Shown: piece by piece, positions 17,522 through 25,791 of the stretch
Layout of the letters: each line of letters begins with the position of its first letter
How positions within the stretch are numbered: the first letter of the stretch is position 1
Assembly: GCA_002134785.1 (NCBI GenBank)
Contig: MBQZ01000010.1
Location: forward strand, 22,276 to 86,275
DNA length: 64,000 nt
Direction of reading: 5' to 3'
DNA from: Crenothrix sp. D3
GTDB taxonomy: Bacteria > Pseudomonadota > Gammaproteobacteria > Methylococcales > Methylomonadaceae
Translations under genes and position numbers: made by a program
The notes under the pieces: model-generated
Told to the model about the DNA's origin: nothing
The model's input: the letters and a program-made list of their open reading frames with translations, nothing else
Databases searched by the model: none

Positions 17522-18601
17522 TTATTTATTGATTTCCAGCGGTTTACCATGACGATCACGACCGTAAATACGCGGTTTGATGTAATAATCACACACGGGC
17601 GTGACAGAGTTCATTAACAACACAGCAAACGCCGCACCTTCGGGATAAGCTCCCCAAGTACGAATGACAAAAATCAATAAGCCACAGCCTGCACCAAAAA
17701 CCAGTTGTCCTGTTGGGGTATTCGGTGAAGTCACATAATCAGTGGCAATAAAAAATGCGACCAAAAACAGTGCCCCTGAGTTTAGATGTAAAAACGGGCT
17801 GACATAATGGCTGCTATCCATTAAATGAAACCCGCTGGACAGTAAAAATACCGTGGCTAATAACGCGACGGGTATATGCCATGTAATGATTTTTTGTTGT
17901 ATCAGCCACAGTCCACCCCCTGCCAATAATAGCGTGGAAGTTTCACCTAAACTGCCGCGTGTCCAGCCAAAAAAATTGGCTATAGACGAATAATCTTTCA
18001 GGATGTCGAGTAGTAAATGGTTTTGTGAAAATTCGGTTTTAATAAAACCCAAGGTGGTCGCGCCTGTCATACCATCGGGTACGGTGCTGGAAAAGGTAAT
18101 GCGCCAGCTTTCCATAATGTCAGGCGAACTGGGAAAAAATAACGGTGACACATTTGCCCAAGTGGTTAATTCAATCGGAAAGGAAATCAGTAATACGATT
18201 CTGGCTAACATAGCAGGATTAAATAAATTTTGTCCCAAGCCACCGTAGACTTGTTTGCCCAAAATAATGGCAAAACCTGAACCGACTACGCCCACCCACC
18301 ACGGTGCAAACGGCGGTAAGGTCATTGCCAGTAACCAAGCAGTTAATAATGCCGAACCATCAAACAGCGTACTTTTAACGGGGCGACCTGCTAATTTTAA
18401 ACAACAGGCTTCAAAAAACAGAGCTGAGGACAGGGTGACGATGAATAAAAAAATCGCAGGCCAGCCGAAGCAAAATAAACCAAAAAGTGTCGCGGGAGTA
18501 ATCGCCAGCATGACTTTACCCATGATGGAGCTGATGCTGGTTTTGGTGCCGATATGTGCGCCACTGCGTAGTTTGGTGGCGGCTTTAGCGTAGGTAATCA
18601 T
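17522..18601 (-). CDS. rnfD: RnfD, membrane subunit of the Rnf complex
   Basis: A 359-residue polytopic membrane protein of the NqrB/RnfD family with eight to ten hydrophobic segments. The covalent FMN site is D-G-M-T-G-A-T-T-L-G (about residue 177), with Thr as the attachment residue. Residues G-G-L-G-Q-N-L-F-N-P-A-M are typical. It lies behind rnfC with about 200 bp of repeats between, and before rnfG. Confidence 0.94.
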   Translation of the reverse strand: MITYAKAATKLRSGAHIGTKTSISSIMGKVMLAITPATLFGLFCFGWPAIFLFIVTLSSALFFEACCLKLAGRPVKSTLFDGSALLTAWLLAMTLPPFAPWWVGVVGSGFAIILGKQVYGGLGQNLFNPAMLARIVLLISFPIELTTWANVSPLFFPSSPDIMESWRITFSSTVPDGMTGATTLGFIKTEFSQNHLLLDILKDYSSIANFFGWTRGSLGETSTLLLAGGGLWLIQQKIITWHIPVALLATVFLLSSGFHLMDSSHYVSPFLHLNSGALFLVAFFIATDYVTSPNTPTGQLVFGAGCGLLIFVIRTWGAYPEGAAFAVLLMNSVTPVCDYYIKPRIYGRDRHGKPLEINK

Positions 18602-18641
18602 CGGTTATGCTCCGCGTGTTGTATGGCGTGGCACGCCATTA

Positions 18642-18726
18642 CTGCATTCCCACGCGGCGCGTGGGAACGAGACTTTAAGATGAGCGAAGAGCATGACTGC
18701 CAGTCCTTTAGAGGACTGGCAGTCAT
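18642..18726. repeat. Repeat cluster between rnfC and rnfD
   Basis: A CGTTCCCACGC-family palindrome (18642-18671) is followed by a near-perfect hairpin ATGACTGCCAGTCCT/AGGACTGGCAGTCAT (18693-18726). No T-run follows on the minus strand, so read-through into rnfD is expected. Confidence 0.75.
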
Positions 18727-18800
18727 TGTGCGTAGCAATGAGTAATAGCCTGTACTTATCATGCGTTTTCCTCGGCTTCTGCCGCTGCTTCAGCGGCAAG

Positions 18801-20264
18801 TCAGCGTTCATGTTCGGCTTTGGCGGCTAAGCGTTCACGTTCTTCTTCGGCTTGTAAACGAGCGACTTTTTCCAGTCGGGCATTCCGCGCATCCATCAAT
18901 TTTTTGGTTTGTTCGGATTTATGTTGCGCTTGCTGTCTTGCCATCACTTCACCCGAAGCGAATTTAAAATACTGTACCAAGGGGATATTGGACGGGCAGA
19001 TATACGAACAACAGCCGCAACTGATACAGTCTTTCAAACCTAAATCAACGGCGGTATCGAGTTGGTTAATGCGGATATTATTTGCCATATCCAGAGGACG
19101 CAAACCCGCAGGACACACAGTCACGCAACTGGCGCAACGAATACACGGCTGTTCCTGTTTATCGCGTAACTCGTCTTGAGTGAGAGCTAACACGCCGCTG
19201 GTGCCTTTCACCACAGGCAGGGTGCTATGCGGTAGCGCATCACCCATCATCGGCCCACCCATAATAATGCGGGCGGTTTTGTCCATATTCACTTGGCAAA
19301 AACTGAATAATTCGCTGATGAGTGTACCCAGCGGCACTTCCACATTCATCGGCTGTCCAACTGCTCCACCTGAGACGGTAACAATGCGATTTACCAACGG
19401 TTGCCCGTAACGTATAGCTTTATGCACCGCGTAAGCCGTGCCGACATTGTGAATGGTCACGCCCAATTCAGACGACCGCGCACCGACGGGAATTTCTTTG
19501 CCCGTGACATAACGAATCAATTGCCTGTCCCAGCCCATCGGATAACGGGTAGGGATTTGTATCACTGTTATTTGCGAATAGGGCAAGGCAGCAGTGTACA
19601 TGGCTGTATAAGCATGAATTTTGTTGTCTTCGATAGCCACCACAGCAGATTCTGTACCCATGCCATGCAGCATTAAGCGTACACCGTCAATAATAGCGGC
19701 GGCGCGTTCCTGCATTAATCGATCATCACAGGTTAAATACGGCTCACATTCCGCGCCGTTGATAATCAGGGTTTGCACCTGATTTTCGCGCCCCATGTTT
19801 AATTTAACGGCGGTGGGAAAGGTCGCGCCGCCTAAACCGACAATACCCGCCGCGCCGACACGAAAACTGATTTCTTCGGGTGCGAGTGCAAAGGGATCAT
19901 CAACCTGCACAATATTAATCCATTCATCTTTACCATCGGTTTCTAATACGATGGTACGAATTGGCAACGCGGACGGATGCGGCGCAGGGTAATCATTAAC
20001 ATCGATAATCAGCCCAGAGCTAGGCGCATGAACAGGCGCGGAAATCATGCCTTGACTGTAAGCCAATAACTGCCCTTTTAACACCGTATCGCCCACTTTA
20101 ATCATCGGCTCTGCTGGTTTGCCGACATGTTGTTGTAATGGAATATACAGTTTTTTCGGCAATGGAAAATTGGTAATAACAGGCGAATTTTCAGTCGCTG
20201 ATTTGCGCTCTTCAGCATGAACACCGCCGCGTAGCCGTGGTTTGGCAAATAAATTTCTTAACAT
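18801..20264 (-). CDS. rnfC: RnfC, NADH-oxidising subunit of the Rnf complex
   Basis: A 487-residue protein with the Nqo1-like FMN/NADH fold. G-L-G-G-A-T-F-P-T is near residue 147, and N-G-A-E-C-E-P-Y-L-T-C-D-D near 183. Two 4Fe-4S motifs follow, C-I-R-C-A-S-C-V-T-V-C-P and C-I-S-C-G-C-C-S-Y-I-C-P. A charged helical tail (about 60 residues) ends the protein. Its start overlaps the rnfB end by 7 bp. Confidence 0.95.
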   Translation of the reverse strand: MLRNLFAKPRLRGGVHAEERKSATENSPVITNFPLPKKLYIPLQQHVGKPAEPMIKVGDTVLKGQLLAYSQGMISAPVHAPSSGLIIDVNDYPAPHPSALPIRTIVLETDGKDEWINIVQVDDPFALAPEEISFRVGAAGIVGLGGATFPTAVKLNMGRENQVQTLIINGAECEPYLTCDDRLMQERAAAIIDGVRLMLHGMGTESAVVAIEDNKIHAYTAMYTAALPYSQITVIQIPTRYPMGWDRQLIRYVTGKEIPVGARSSELGVTIHNVGTAYAVHKAIRYGQPLVNRIVTVSGGAVGQPMNVEVPLGTLISELFSFCQVNMDKTARIIMGGPMMGDALPHSTLPVVKGTSGVLALTQDELRDKQEQPCIRCASCVTVCPAGLRPLDMANNIRINQLDTAVDLGLKDCISCGCCSYICPSNIPLVQYFKFASGEVMARQQAQHKSEQTKKLMDARNARLEKVARLQAEEERERLAAKAEHER

Positions 20265-20818
20265 AGCGCGTCAGCCTCCACTGTAAATCCCAGCTTGGGT
20301 TTTTCCCATCGCCAGTTACGCAACGTGACTTCCGCTGGGTGCATTTGTAAACATTCAGTAGGACAAACCTCAACGCATTTTTTACAAGCAATGCACGCAT
20401 CGGCAACGACCGCATGAATTTGTTTTGGTGCGCCTACAATAGCATCCGTCGGGCAGACTTTAAAACAGCGCGTACAACCTGTGCAGGTATCTTCACTGAC
20501 ACGAGCAACCAATAATTCAGGTTCAGAAACAGTGCTTAAATCGACATCAACGCCCAATAACAGAGCAATCTGTTCAACCAACGCAGAACCACCAGGCGGA
20601 CATAAAGTCGGGGCGGCTTTGCCTTCGGCTAGGGCTTCAGCAGCAGGTCTGCATCCTGCGAAGCCACATTGACCACATTGTGAACCTGGCAACAAGGATT
20701 CTAATTCATTCACAATTGGGCTACTTTCGACTTTTAGATATTTAGATGCAATACCTAACAACAAGCCCAACACTAGCCCTAGAGACGTTAAACTGATAAT
20801 GGCGTAAATAACATACAT
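20258..20818 (-). CDS. rnfB: RnfB, ferredoxin-like subunit of the Rnf complex
   Basis: A 186-residue protein with an N-terminal membrane anchor, a C-G-Q-C-G-F-A-G-C cluster motif with P-P-G-G after it, and two ferredoxin motifs (C-T-G-C-T-R-C-F-K-V-C-P and C-I-A-C-K-K-C-V-E-V-C-P). It passes electrons to the soluble ferredoxin or flavodoxin. It sits between rnfA (15 bp) and rnfC (overlap). Confidence 0.95.
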   Translation of the reverse strand: MYVIYAIISLTSLGLVLGLLLGIASKYLKVESSPIVNELESLLPGSQCGQCGFAGCRPAAEALAEGKAAPTLCPPGGSALVEQIALLLGVDVDLSTVSEPELLVARVSEDTCTGCTRCFKVCPTDAIVGAPKQIHAVVADACIACKKCVEVCPTECLQMHPAEVTLRNWRWEKPKLGFTVEADALC

Positions 20819-20833
20819 AGTGGCTATCCTGAA

Positions 20834-21415
20834 TCACTTCGTATAAAGCCCAGAGAACCCCATAAACGCCAGCGATAAAATGCCAGCAGTAATAAAGGCA
20901 ATCGGTGTCCCCGCAAAAAGAGCGGGAACTGCCATCAACGCCAAGCGTTCACGCAGTCCCGCAAAAAGTACCATCACTAAGGTGAATCCGACAGCAGAGC
21001 CAAAACCGAAAATCAAGCTCTGCATAAAACCGTATTTCTCCTGCACATTGAGCAACGCCACACCTAATACCGCGCAGTTCGTGGTAATCAAAGGCAGAAA
21101 AATCCCTAAAATTTGATACAGCATCGGGCTGGTTTTGCGCACTACCATTTCAGTGAACTGCACCACGGCAGCAATCACCAAAATAAATGCCAGTATGCGT
21201 AAAAATTCGATATGCAGCGGTGCGAGGATGAAATGCTCAAGCAACCAACTGGTCATTGCTGCCAAAGTCAATACAAAGGTAGTTGCCAAACCCATACTCA
21301 GGGCGGAATCGAGCTTTTTTGACACACCCATAAAGGGGCATAAGCCCAAGAATTTCACCAACACTACGTTGTTGACCAGAGCCGTGCCGACTAAAAGTAA
21401 AAGATATTCACTCAC
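20834..21415 (-). CDS. rnfA: RnfA, membrane subunit of the Rnf complex
   Basis: A 193-residue membrane protein with six hydrophobic helices. The conserved [13 protein letters not shown] and T-T-N-C-A-V-L-G motifs provide the cysteines of the intramembrane cluster formed with RnfE. The sequence fits RnfA rather than its paralogue RnfE. It is first in the operon, 27 bases after the predicted transcription start. Confidence 0.95.
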   Translation of the reverse strand: MSEYLLLLVGTALVNNVVLVKFLGLCPFMGVSKKLDSALSMGLATTFVLTLAAMTSWLLEHFILAPLHIEFLRILAFILVIAAVVQFTEMVVRKTSPMLYQILGIFLPLITTNCAVLGVALLNVQEKYGFMQSLIFGFGSAVGFTLVMVLFAGLRERLALMAVPALFAGTPIAFITAGILSLAFMGFSGLYTK

Positions 21416-21453
21416 TGCTATGTTTCCTAGCGACTGATTGTTACTAATTATCT

Positions 21454-21470
21454 AGCATTAGTTATGCCAG
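21454..21470 (-). promoter_or_regulatory. Sigma-54 promoter of the rnf operon
   Basis: The minus strand reads CTGGCATAACTAATGCT, with GG and GC at the correct twelve-base distance. The start point should be near 21442. Confidence 0.82.
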
Positions 21471-21562
21471 ATATTAAAAAGTGGCTAGCGTGTGAATTTA
21501 CTGGAATTGTTAAAGAAAAAACTGTGTTAAAAAAGTCAGAATGTTGGAAACACACAGTTCCC

Positions 21563-21578
21563 TGTGGGAAACCCGACA
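21563..21578. promoter_or_regulatory. NifA upstream activator site of the rnf operon
   Basis: TGT-GGGAAACCCG-ACA is a perfect TGT-N10-ACA with an internally palindromic spacer, about 95 bp upstream of the -24 element. Confidence 0.8.
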
Positions 21579-21602
21579 TTTTTAAGTTAGTCGTTGAATA
21601 GT

Positions 21603-21632
21603 AACCTGTCAGGTTTTAAAAACCTGACAGGT
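21603..21632. repeat. AACCTGTCAGG palindrome beyond modG
   Basis: A second copy of the palindrome at 2491-2523. It lies just after the modG stop on the minus strand and is followed on that strand by AT-rich sequence, so it may act as 3' end structure for the nifN-modG operon. Confidence 0.7.
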
Positions 21633-21642
21633 CTAAAAAACA

Positions 21643-22071
21643 TTAACGGGCGACCGCTAGAATAACTGCACTTGCTTTGAAGATTGCGGTAGCGGCTTGA
21701 CCTTCATGCAAGCCTAAGGTGTCCACACTGTCATTAGTGACAGTCACGGCGATTTTATTACCGCCTGCGGTGTCAATATCAATTTCGGCAGTGACTGCAC
21801 CCAGTTTAACTTGGGTTATTGTGCCTTGTAGTTGATTACGCGCTGAAAATTTGTAACCGCCAAAATCAGTGACGATGATGATTTGCGGGGCTTTGACTAA
21901 CGCCGTTATTTCAATACCGTCTTTGATTGCTAATGCTCCAACGGATTCTTTGGTAATGGAGGCAACAATGGTTTCACCGCCTTTTAAACTGATATGAACT
22001 TCGGCATTCACTGCACCGACTAGCACTTCACTGACGATTCCAGTAAATTGATTTCGCGCACTTGCTTTCAT
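21643..22071 (-). CDS. modG: ModG-like molbindin (two MOP/TOBE domains)
   Basis: A 142-residue protein made of two tandem repeats of about 70 residues, each beginning S-A-R-N-Q-(F/L)-x-G-x-(V/I) and carrying the MOP/TOBE pattern. Di-MOP proteins of this size bind molybdate and buffer it in the cytoplasm, so it fits a supply role for FeMo-co. It follows the modC fragment after 17 bp. Cyclic oligomerisation is known for the family. Confidence 0.9.
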   Translation of the reverse strand: MKASARNQFTGIVSEVLVGAVNAEVHISLKGGETIVASITKESVGALAIKDGIEITALVKAPQIIIVTDFGGYKFSARNQLQGTITQVKLGAVTAEIDIDTAGGNKIAVTVTNDSVDTLGLHEGQAATAIFKASAVILAVAR

Positions 22072-22088
22072 GATAAATCTCCAATTGC

Positions 22089-22559
22089 TTAATTTAATAT
22101 TGATGTGCCTTTGATCTGCACATAAACGGTCATGCCAGTTTGCAAAGCCAGCAACTGTGCTGATTTGCGAGTAATATGCGCTAACAAGGGCTGACTGCCT
22201 ACTCGTAAACGTACCACACTCTGCCCTTCTTTATCATTGATAATAGTGATGGTGGCGTGTAGAACATTGAGGATGCTGGTCGCCTTGGCGACTTCGAGGG
22301 TAATACTGACATCACGCGCATAAATTTGAATGCGTAATGCTGTGTTTAGTTCAGCATTAATCGTAGGTAAACTCAGTTCACCCCCTGCAAATGCCACGCG
22401 TGTTAGATTATAAGCGGTTTCCTGTTCAATAATGGTTGCTTGCCAAACACTCGCGGCTTGCCTGTCTTGAGCTTGTGGTAAATCTATACGGCTGAGCGTT
22501 TCGGACAATAAGCCCGCCGCTTGTACTTTACTCAGCGGAAAACGCTTTAACAACCCCAT
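22089..22559 (-). pseudogene. modC: modC fragment: C-terminal regulatory domain of the molybdate ABC ATPase
   Basis: The 156 residues match only the C-terminal third of ModC. From V-Q-A-A-G-L-L-S-E-T-L-S-R-I-D-L-P onward the linker and the MOP/TOBE domain are present, ending R-I-T-R-K-S-A... The nucleotide-binding domain (Walker A and B, signature motif) is absent. Upstream DNA is the 3' end of an IS110 transposase on the other strand, and the ATG itself seems to come from IS sequence. It cannot be a transport ATPase. The open frame is intact, so it might survive as a stand-alone molybdate-binding domain. Confidence 0.85.
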
Positions 22560-22677
22560 TAAAACTTTCTACCAACGCCTCATTGCCAGCGGTAAACTCG
22601 AAAAAGTCGCCACCACCGCCTGCATGAGAAAGCTACTGGTTACCCTGAATTCAATCGTTAAAAATCAATCAGAATGA
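22543..22677 (+). mobile_element. Remnant of an IS110-family transposase (3' end only)
   Basis: The + strand frame reads N-N-P-I-K-T-F-Y-Q-R-L-I-A-S-G-K and later T-A-C-M-R-K-L-L-V-T-L-N, ending at TGA 22675-22677. This is the usual C-terminus of IS110 transposases. It abuts and slightly overlaps the modC fragment on the opposite strand. An inverted pair GTTAAAAATCAA/TTGATTTTTAAC (22658 and about 22702-22713) follows. Confidence 0.85.
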
Positions 22678-22730
22678 AACCCAGATTTCGCAGGTTTCGC
22701 TTGATTTTTAACACAGTTTCTCTCAGGTCT

Positions 22731-23465
22731 TTATAACTCAACCACCCGATAACGCACGCCTGTTTCAAAAATCCGCACCCCGCCACCTTCTGCGACGGTT
22801 TGCTGGAGTTTTTCAGCATCAATGACTTCAACCCCAGCCAGATAATCAATACCAAACTCAGCAAGTTGCGGTAGCCACGGTGTAGTGGGTCCCATTAATA
22901 CCGTGGTTGCGTGTTGCGCAAGTTCAGCAAGACGCGGAAAGGTTTTATTGACTAATGACGTGGCAGTTAAAAACACCCAATCTGCGTTAGGCAATAGAAA
23001 TTCACAAGCGGGATCAGGATAATCCGTTGCGTTAGGCTGGCGTTCGATAATATGTAAATCGATTTGGTCGGCGTAACGCTCGATGTTTGGATAACGACCA
23101 ATAACTACGACTTTTTTACCCAGCAGTTGGGGTAAAAAATGTTCAAATACCGCGAGATTACCCGCTGGCAAGTTAAGACCTGCGGGCAAGGGTTGCGCAT
23201 TTAACGCGGCGTTAATCGCTGCCATACCAACAGTGGCTTGATGCGCGTCCCATTCGTTAATCCACCCGCACAATTCACGCAGTGGTTTACCGACTAGCGA
23301 CCCAGACCACGGTAAAGTTCGCGTCGGTAGTTGAGGGCTCATCGCTAAACCGCACTGTCCCGCTTTACACACCGTCCACACTAAGCCAATATTGACTGCT
23401 TCGACGCGGCTATCACAGGCTGCATAATCCAGTAACAGCTCATAAACCCGCTGAGGATTATTCAT
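22731..23465 (-). CDS. DUF364-type putative heavy-metal chelation protein
   Basis: A 244-residue protein. The N-terminal part has G-L-V-W-T-V-C-K and a conserved S-L-V-G-K-P-L-R-E-L. The C-terminal Rossmann-like part has K-K-V-V-V-I-G-R-Y-P, then D-W-V-F-L-T-A-T-S-L-V-N-K-T-F-P and L-M-G-P-T-T-P. This fits the DUF4213/DUF364 family, proposed to chelate heavy metals. Its ATG overlaps the end of the preceding gene (23458-23847). In a nif operon, metal handling (Mo or Fe) is plausible but unproven. Confidence 0.82.
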   Translation of the reverse strand: MNNPQRVYELLLDYAACDSRVEAVNIGLVWTVCKAGQCGLAMSPQLPTRTLPWSGSLVGKPLRELCGWINEWDAHQATVGMAAINAALNAQPLPAGLNLPAGNLAVFEHFLPQLLGKKVVVIGRYPNIERYADQIDLHIIERQPNATDYPDPACEFLLPNADWVFLTATSLVNKTFPRLAELAQHATTVLMGPTTPWLPQLAEFGIDYLAGVEVIDAEKLQQTVAEGGGVRIFETGVRYRVVEL

Positions 23466-23847
23466 TGATTTCCAGTGTGGGCAATAATCGTACTTCCGCT
23501 TTAATCATATCTTCTTTGCCCCACACAGTGACTGCCTCTACAAACCACTCAGCTTTACTCGGATGCGGTTTAACAACATCGTATTCGGCATAAAAACTAC
23601 CGTCACTGTTGAATTGCAACTGACCAATGCGTTCGATGCGGCGTTTATTACGTTTATTACACCAATAGCCTGCCAGATTGCCAGCACCCGTGTAAGGGTC
23701 TTGGATGAGCGAAAAACTGGCGAGGTGGTAATAGGGATAATCTGTAATTGTCCCCGCTGGAAATCTCAACTTATCAATTTCTGCACGCAACCGTTCGCAA
23801 ATTTTGACACCGATAATTCGCTTAGCGTCACAAGCACTTTGCAACAT
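23458..23847 (-). CDS. Uncharacterised nif-operon protein (129 aa)
   Basis: I do not recognise the family. The product is basic in its first third, aromatic-rich (D-Y-P-Y-Y-H-L-A-S-F), and has three cysteines without a cluster motif. It has no membrane segment or signal. It follows the FeSI-like ferredoxin by 2 bp, and its stop overlaps the start of the DUF364 gene, so the three are translationally linked within the nifN operon. Confidence 0.78.
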   Translation of the reverse strand: MLQSACDAKRIIGVKICERLRAEIDKLRFPAGTITDYPYYHLASFSLIQDPYTGAGNLAGYWCNKRNKRRIERIGQLQFNSDGSFYAEYDVVKPHPSKAEWFVEAVTVWGKEDMIKAEVRLLPTLEINE

Positions 23848-23849
23848 GA

Positions 23850-24173
23850 TTACCAGATTTCCTTAGGCACAATTAGTTCGGTAACAGGTTCGCCGCCAAT
23901 CAAATGTTGGTCAATAATAGTCTTTACATCGGCTTTTTTCACTTTGCCGTATAAAACACCTTCAGGATAAACCAACACATTAGGGCCTAACATACAAGGA
24001 CCTATGCAGCCTGTGTTAGTCAGCAGAATTTTGTCGAACAAATTACGACGCTGAATTTCATTCATAAATTCAGCCATAATGTCGGCGCTATTATTACTGC
24101 CACACGAGCCGCGTGGATGCCCTTGCGGTCGGTTTTGGGTACAGATAAAAACGTGTTTTTCAGGACGTGGCAT
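23850..24173 (-). CDS. Thioredoxin-like [2Fe-2S] ferredoxin (Shethna protein I type)
   Basis: A 107-residue protein starting at ATG 24173 (M-P-R-P-E-K-H-V-F-I-C-T-Q); the in-frame start at 24242 would overlap fdxB. The ligands are C-x12-C (C-T-Q-N...R-G-S-C) and C-I-G-P-C, the pattern of thioredoxin-like ferredoxins such as FeSI of Azotobacter, which is also nif-linked. It probably carries electrons; the partner is unknown. Confidence 0.9.
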   Translation of the reverse strand: MPRPEKHVFICTQNRPQGHPRGSCGSNNSADIMAEFMNEIQRRNLFDKILLTNTGCIGPCMLGPNVLVYPEGVLYGKVKKADVKTIIDQHLIGGEPVTELIVPKEIW

Positions 24174-24184
24174 GGGTGTACTCC

Positions 24185-24499
24185 TTAAGCGGCTTGTTTG
24201 TGTTCGTGAGTGAAGCAGGCTTTTGGGCAAACCCGTGAACACGCTTCACAGCCAATGCAATCATTGGCATTTTTTAGGCTCATGACCATGCTGTTATCAT
24301 CGTCTTCAAAATCGCCGTAATCATCATCAAAATCGTTATCTGCCATTAAGTCTTCTTTTTCGACTAAGTCGAATACGTCACGCGGACAGACTTTGAAACA
24401 CCGACCACAGCCGATGCAGGTTTTTTGATTAATATCGGTGACGTAAGACGGTGTCCATTCAGTGCCGCCAAAAGTCACGCCTGTAACAAATTCGGACAT
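24185..24499 (-). CDS. fdxB: Nif-specific ferredoxin III (FdxB)
   Basis: A 104-residue 2[4Fe-4S] ferredoxin with C-I-G-C-G-R-C-F-K-V-C-P and C-I-G-C-E-A-C-S-R-V-C-P. The motifs are separated by a long acidic linker rich in Asp (D-N-D-F-D-D-D-Y) that is typical of the nif-specific ferredoxin III family. It lies 2 bp behind the CCE_0567-type gene. Confidence 0.92.
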   Translation of the reverse strand: MSEFVTGVTFGGTEWTPSYVTDINQKTCIGCGRCFKVCPRDVFDLVEKEDLMADNDFDDDYGDFEDDDNSMVMSLKNANDCIGCEACSRVCPKACFTHEHKQAA

Positions 24500-24501
24500 G
24501 G

Positions 24502-24705
24502 TTAACCTCCTGCCGCTTTGAGTTTTTGGTTTGCCTCATCCCACGTTTTGCAGGCATCGTAAGTTGCTTGGGCGATAGCCATGAGTTTGTCGTAACCATC
24601 GGGTAGACTGTCTTCGATTAAATCATGCAGTATCGAGGCTTGCTCGTTAGCGAGACGTTTGGTTTTCTTTACTTCTTTTTCTAAGGCTTTAATGTCGTCT
24701 GTCAT
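24502..24705 (-). CDS. CCE_0567-type small nif protein (DUF683)
   Basis: A 67-residue helical protein (K-A-L-E-K-E-V-K-K-T-K-R-L-A, then D-L-P... and Y-D-K-L). It is always found between the NifX-associated gene and fdxB in nif clusters, as here. A cyanobacterial homologue is a helical hairpin metalloprotein. The role is unknown. Confidence 0.88.
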   Translation of the reverse strand: MTDDIKALEKEVKKTKRLANEQASILHDLIEDSLPDGYDKLMAIAQATYDACKTWDEANQKLKAAGG

Positions 24706-24715
24706 GACACTACTC

Positions 24716-25189
24716 TCAATCAGTGGCTGCGTTGTTGTATTTTTCGATGAGTTCCATTGCTTTAGCGATGGTTTTATCGCTTTTTTCAGTCATGTCTTCG
24801 AGACTGGCAAAACCAAAACGATGAGTATCACGCAAGACTTTATCGACTACGATAAGTTTGCCAACCATGATTAACGCACGTCCAAAACCTTCGTGGGTTA
24901 GATTGACGATAGGCGCGGCCATTAAGCCTGTTTTTTGTTCAATCAGTGTTGCCAATGAGTTGTAATAGGCTTTCAATCTGGCAATCGTTAATTCATCGGG
25001 ATCGCCAATAATCGGAATTTCGCGTTTGCGTTCTTTGGTCAAGACGATAGGATCAACGACCCGCGCATTTGACCAGCCATCGTAAGTGTCGTAAGTATCG
25101 ATGGCGTGCAATTGTTTAATGAAATTCTGCACGATGTCTGAATTCAGATAAGTATCGTTGTCTTGTACGACTAGGGTTGCTGTTGCCAT
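24716..25189 (-). CDS. NifX-associated nitrogen fixation protein (DUF269)
   Basis: A 157-residue protein with F-I-K-Q-L-H-A-I-D-T-Y-D-T-Y and G-F-G-R-A-L-I-M-V-G-K-L-I-V-V, the pattern of the NifX-associated family. It normally follows nifX, as here, with a repeat between. No cofactor motif is evident, and the function in cofactor maturation is unresolved. Confidence 0.9.
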   Translation of the reverse strand: MATATLVVQDNDTYLNSDIVQNFIKQLHAIDTYDTYDGWSNARVVDPIVLTKERKREIPIIGDPDELTIARLKAYYNSLATLIEQKTGLMAAPIVNLTHEGFGRALIMVGKLIVVDKVLRDTHRFGFASLEDMTEKSDKTIAKAMELIEKYNNAATD

Positions 25190-25223
25190 TGGGTTTGCTC
25201 CGTTGATGATAATTGTTGGTTTG

Positions 25224-25307
25224 AAAATCCCCCCCGCCCCCCTTTTTCAAAGGGGGGAGTTTGAGTCAGTTCCCCCCCTTTGAAAAAGGGGGGTTAGGGG
25301 GGATTTA
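25224..25307. repeat. C-rich/G-rich palindromic repeat behind nifX
   Basis: Same family as 727-857: CCCCCCTTTTTCAAAGGGGGG inverted against TTTGAAAAAGGGGGG. It reaches up to the nifX stop codon. Confidence 0.75.
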
Positions 25308-25308
25308 G

Positions 25309-25791
25309 CTATTCTTCCCAGCCCTCTTCTTCCATCGCGGAAAACCGCGCTGGATCAGGGTTCTGATATTTCTTAATCGCTTTTGCCAGCCAACTCGATG
25401 GCCCTGCGATAAGTTCATTTTGTAAATCGGTGACTAAATCAGTAATCTTGCTGCCTTCGTGAACTTTCACAGGTTGTATGCCTTTAGCGATAAGTTGATT
25501 AATCGCCGATGCACCGATGGCTTGGCAATACACCGCCGCACAACCCGCTAATAAATCGATTTTTACCGACAATTTGTCTTCATTACCGTCTTGTTCCAAT
25601 ACGCCAAATTGTGCGGCTTCCAATAATTGGCTTTCGTCTCGATTCACCGCATACACGGCAAATGATTTAGCTGAGCCAAAATGTTGATTAACAGTAGTCA
25701 TGTCACTGGTTGCAAAAGCGACTTTTAAAGCGGTATCCATAAGAGGCTGCTCCTCGGAATGTATGACGTGTAAATGGCGAGTTAATGACAT
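25309..25791 (-). CDS. nifX: NifX, FeMo-cofactor precursor carrier
   Basis: A 160-residue protein with the core K-V-A-F-A-T-S-D-M-T-T-V-N-Q-H-F-G-S-A. NifX binds NifB-co and VK-cluster precursors and passes them to NifEN. The long start at 25791 (M-S-L-T-R-H-L-H-V-I) overlaps the nifN stop by 10 bp and matches the N-terminal extension of Azotobacter NifX. An internal ATG at 25740 with GAGG upstream is an alternative. Confidence 0.92.
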   Translation of the reverse strand: MSLTRHLHVIHSEEQPLMDTALKVAFATSDMTTVNQHFGSAKSFAVYAVNRDESQLLEAAQFGVLEQDGNEDKLSVKIDLLAGCAAVYCQAIGASAINQLIAKGIQPVKVHEGSKITDLVTDLQNELIAGPSSWLAKAIKKYQNPDPARFSAMEEEGWEE

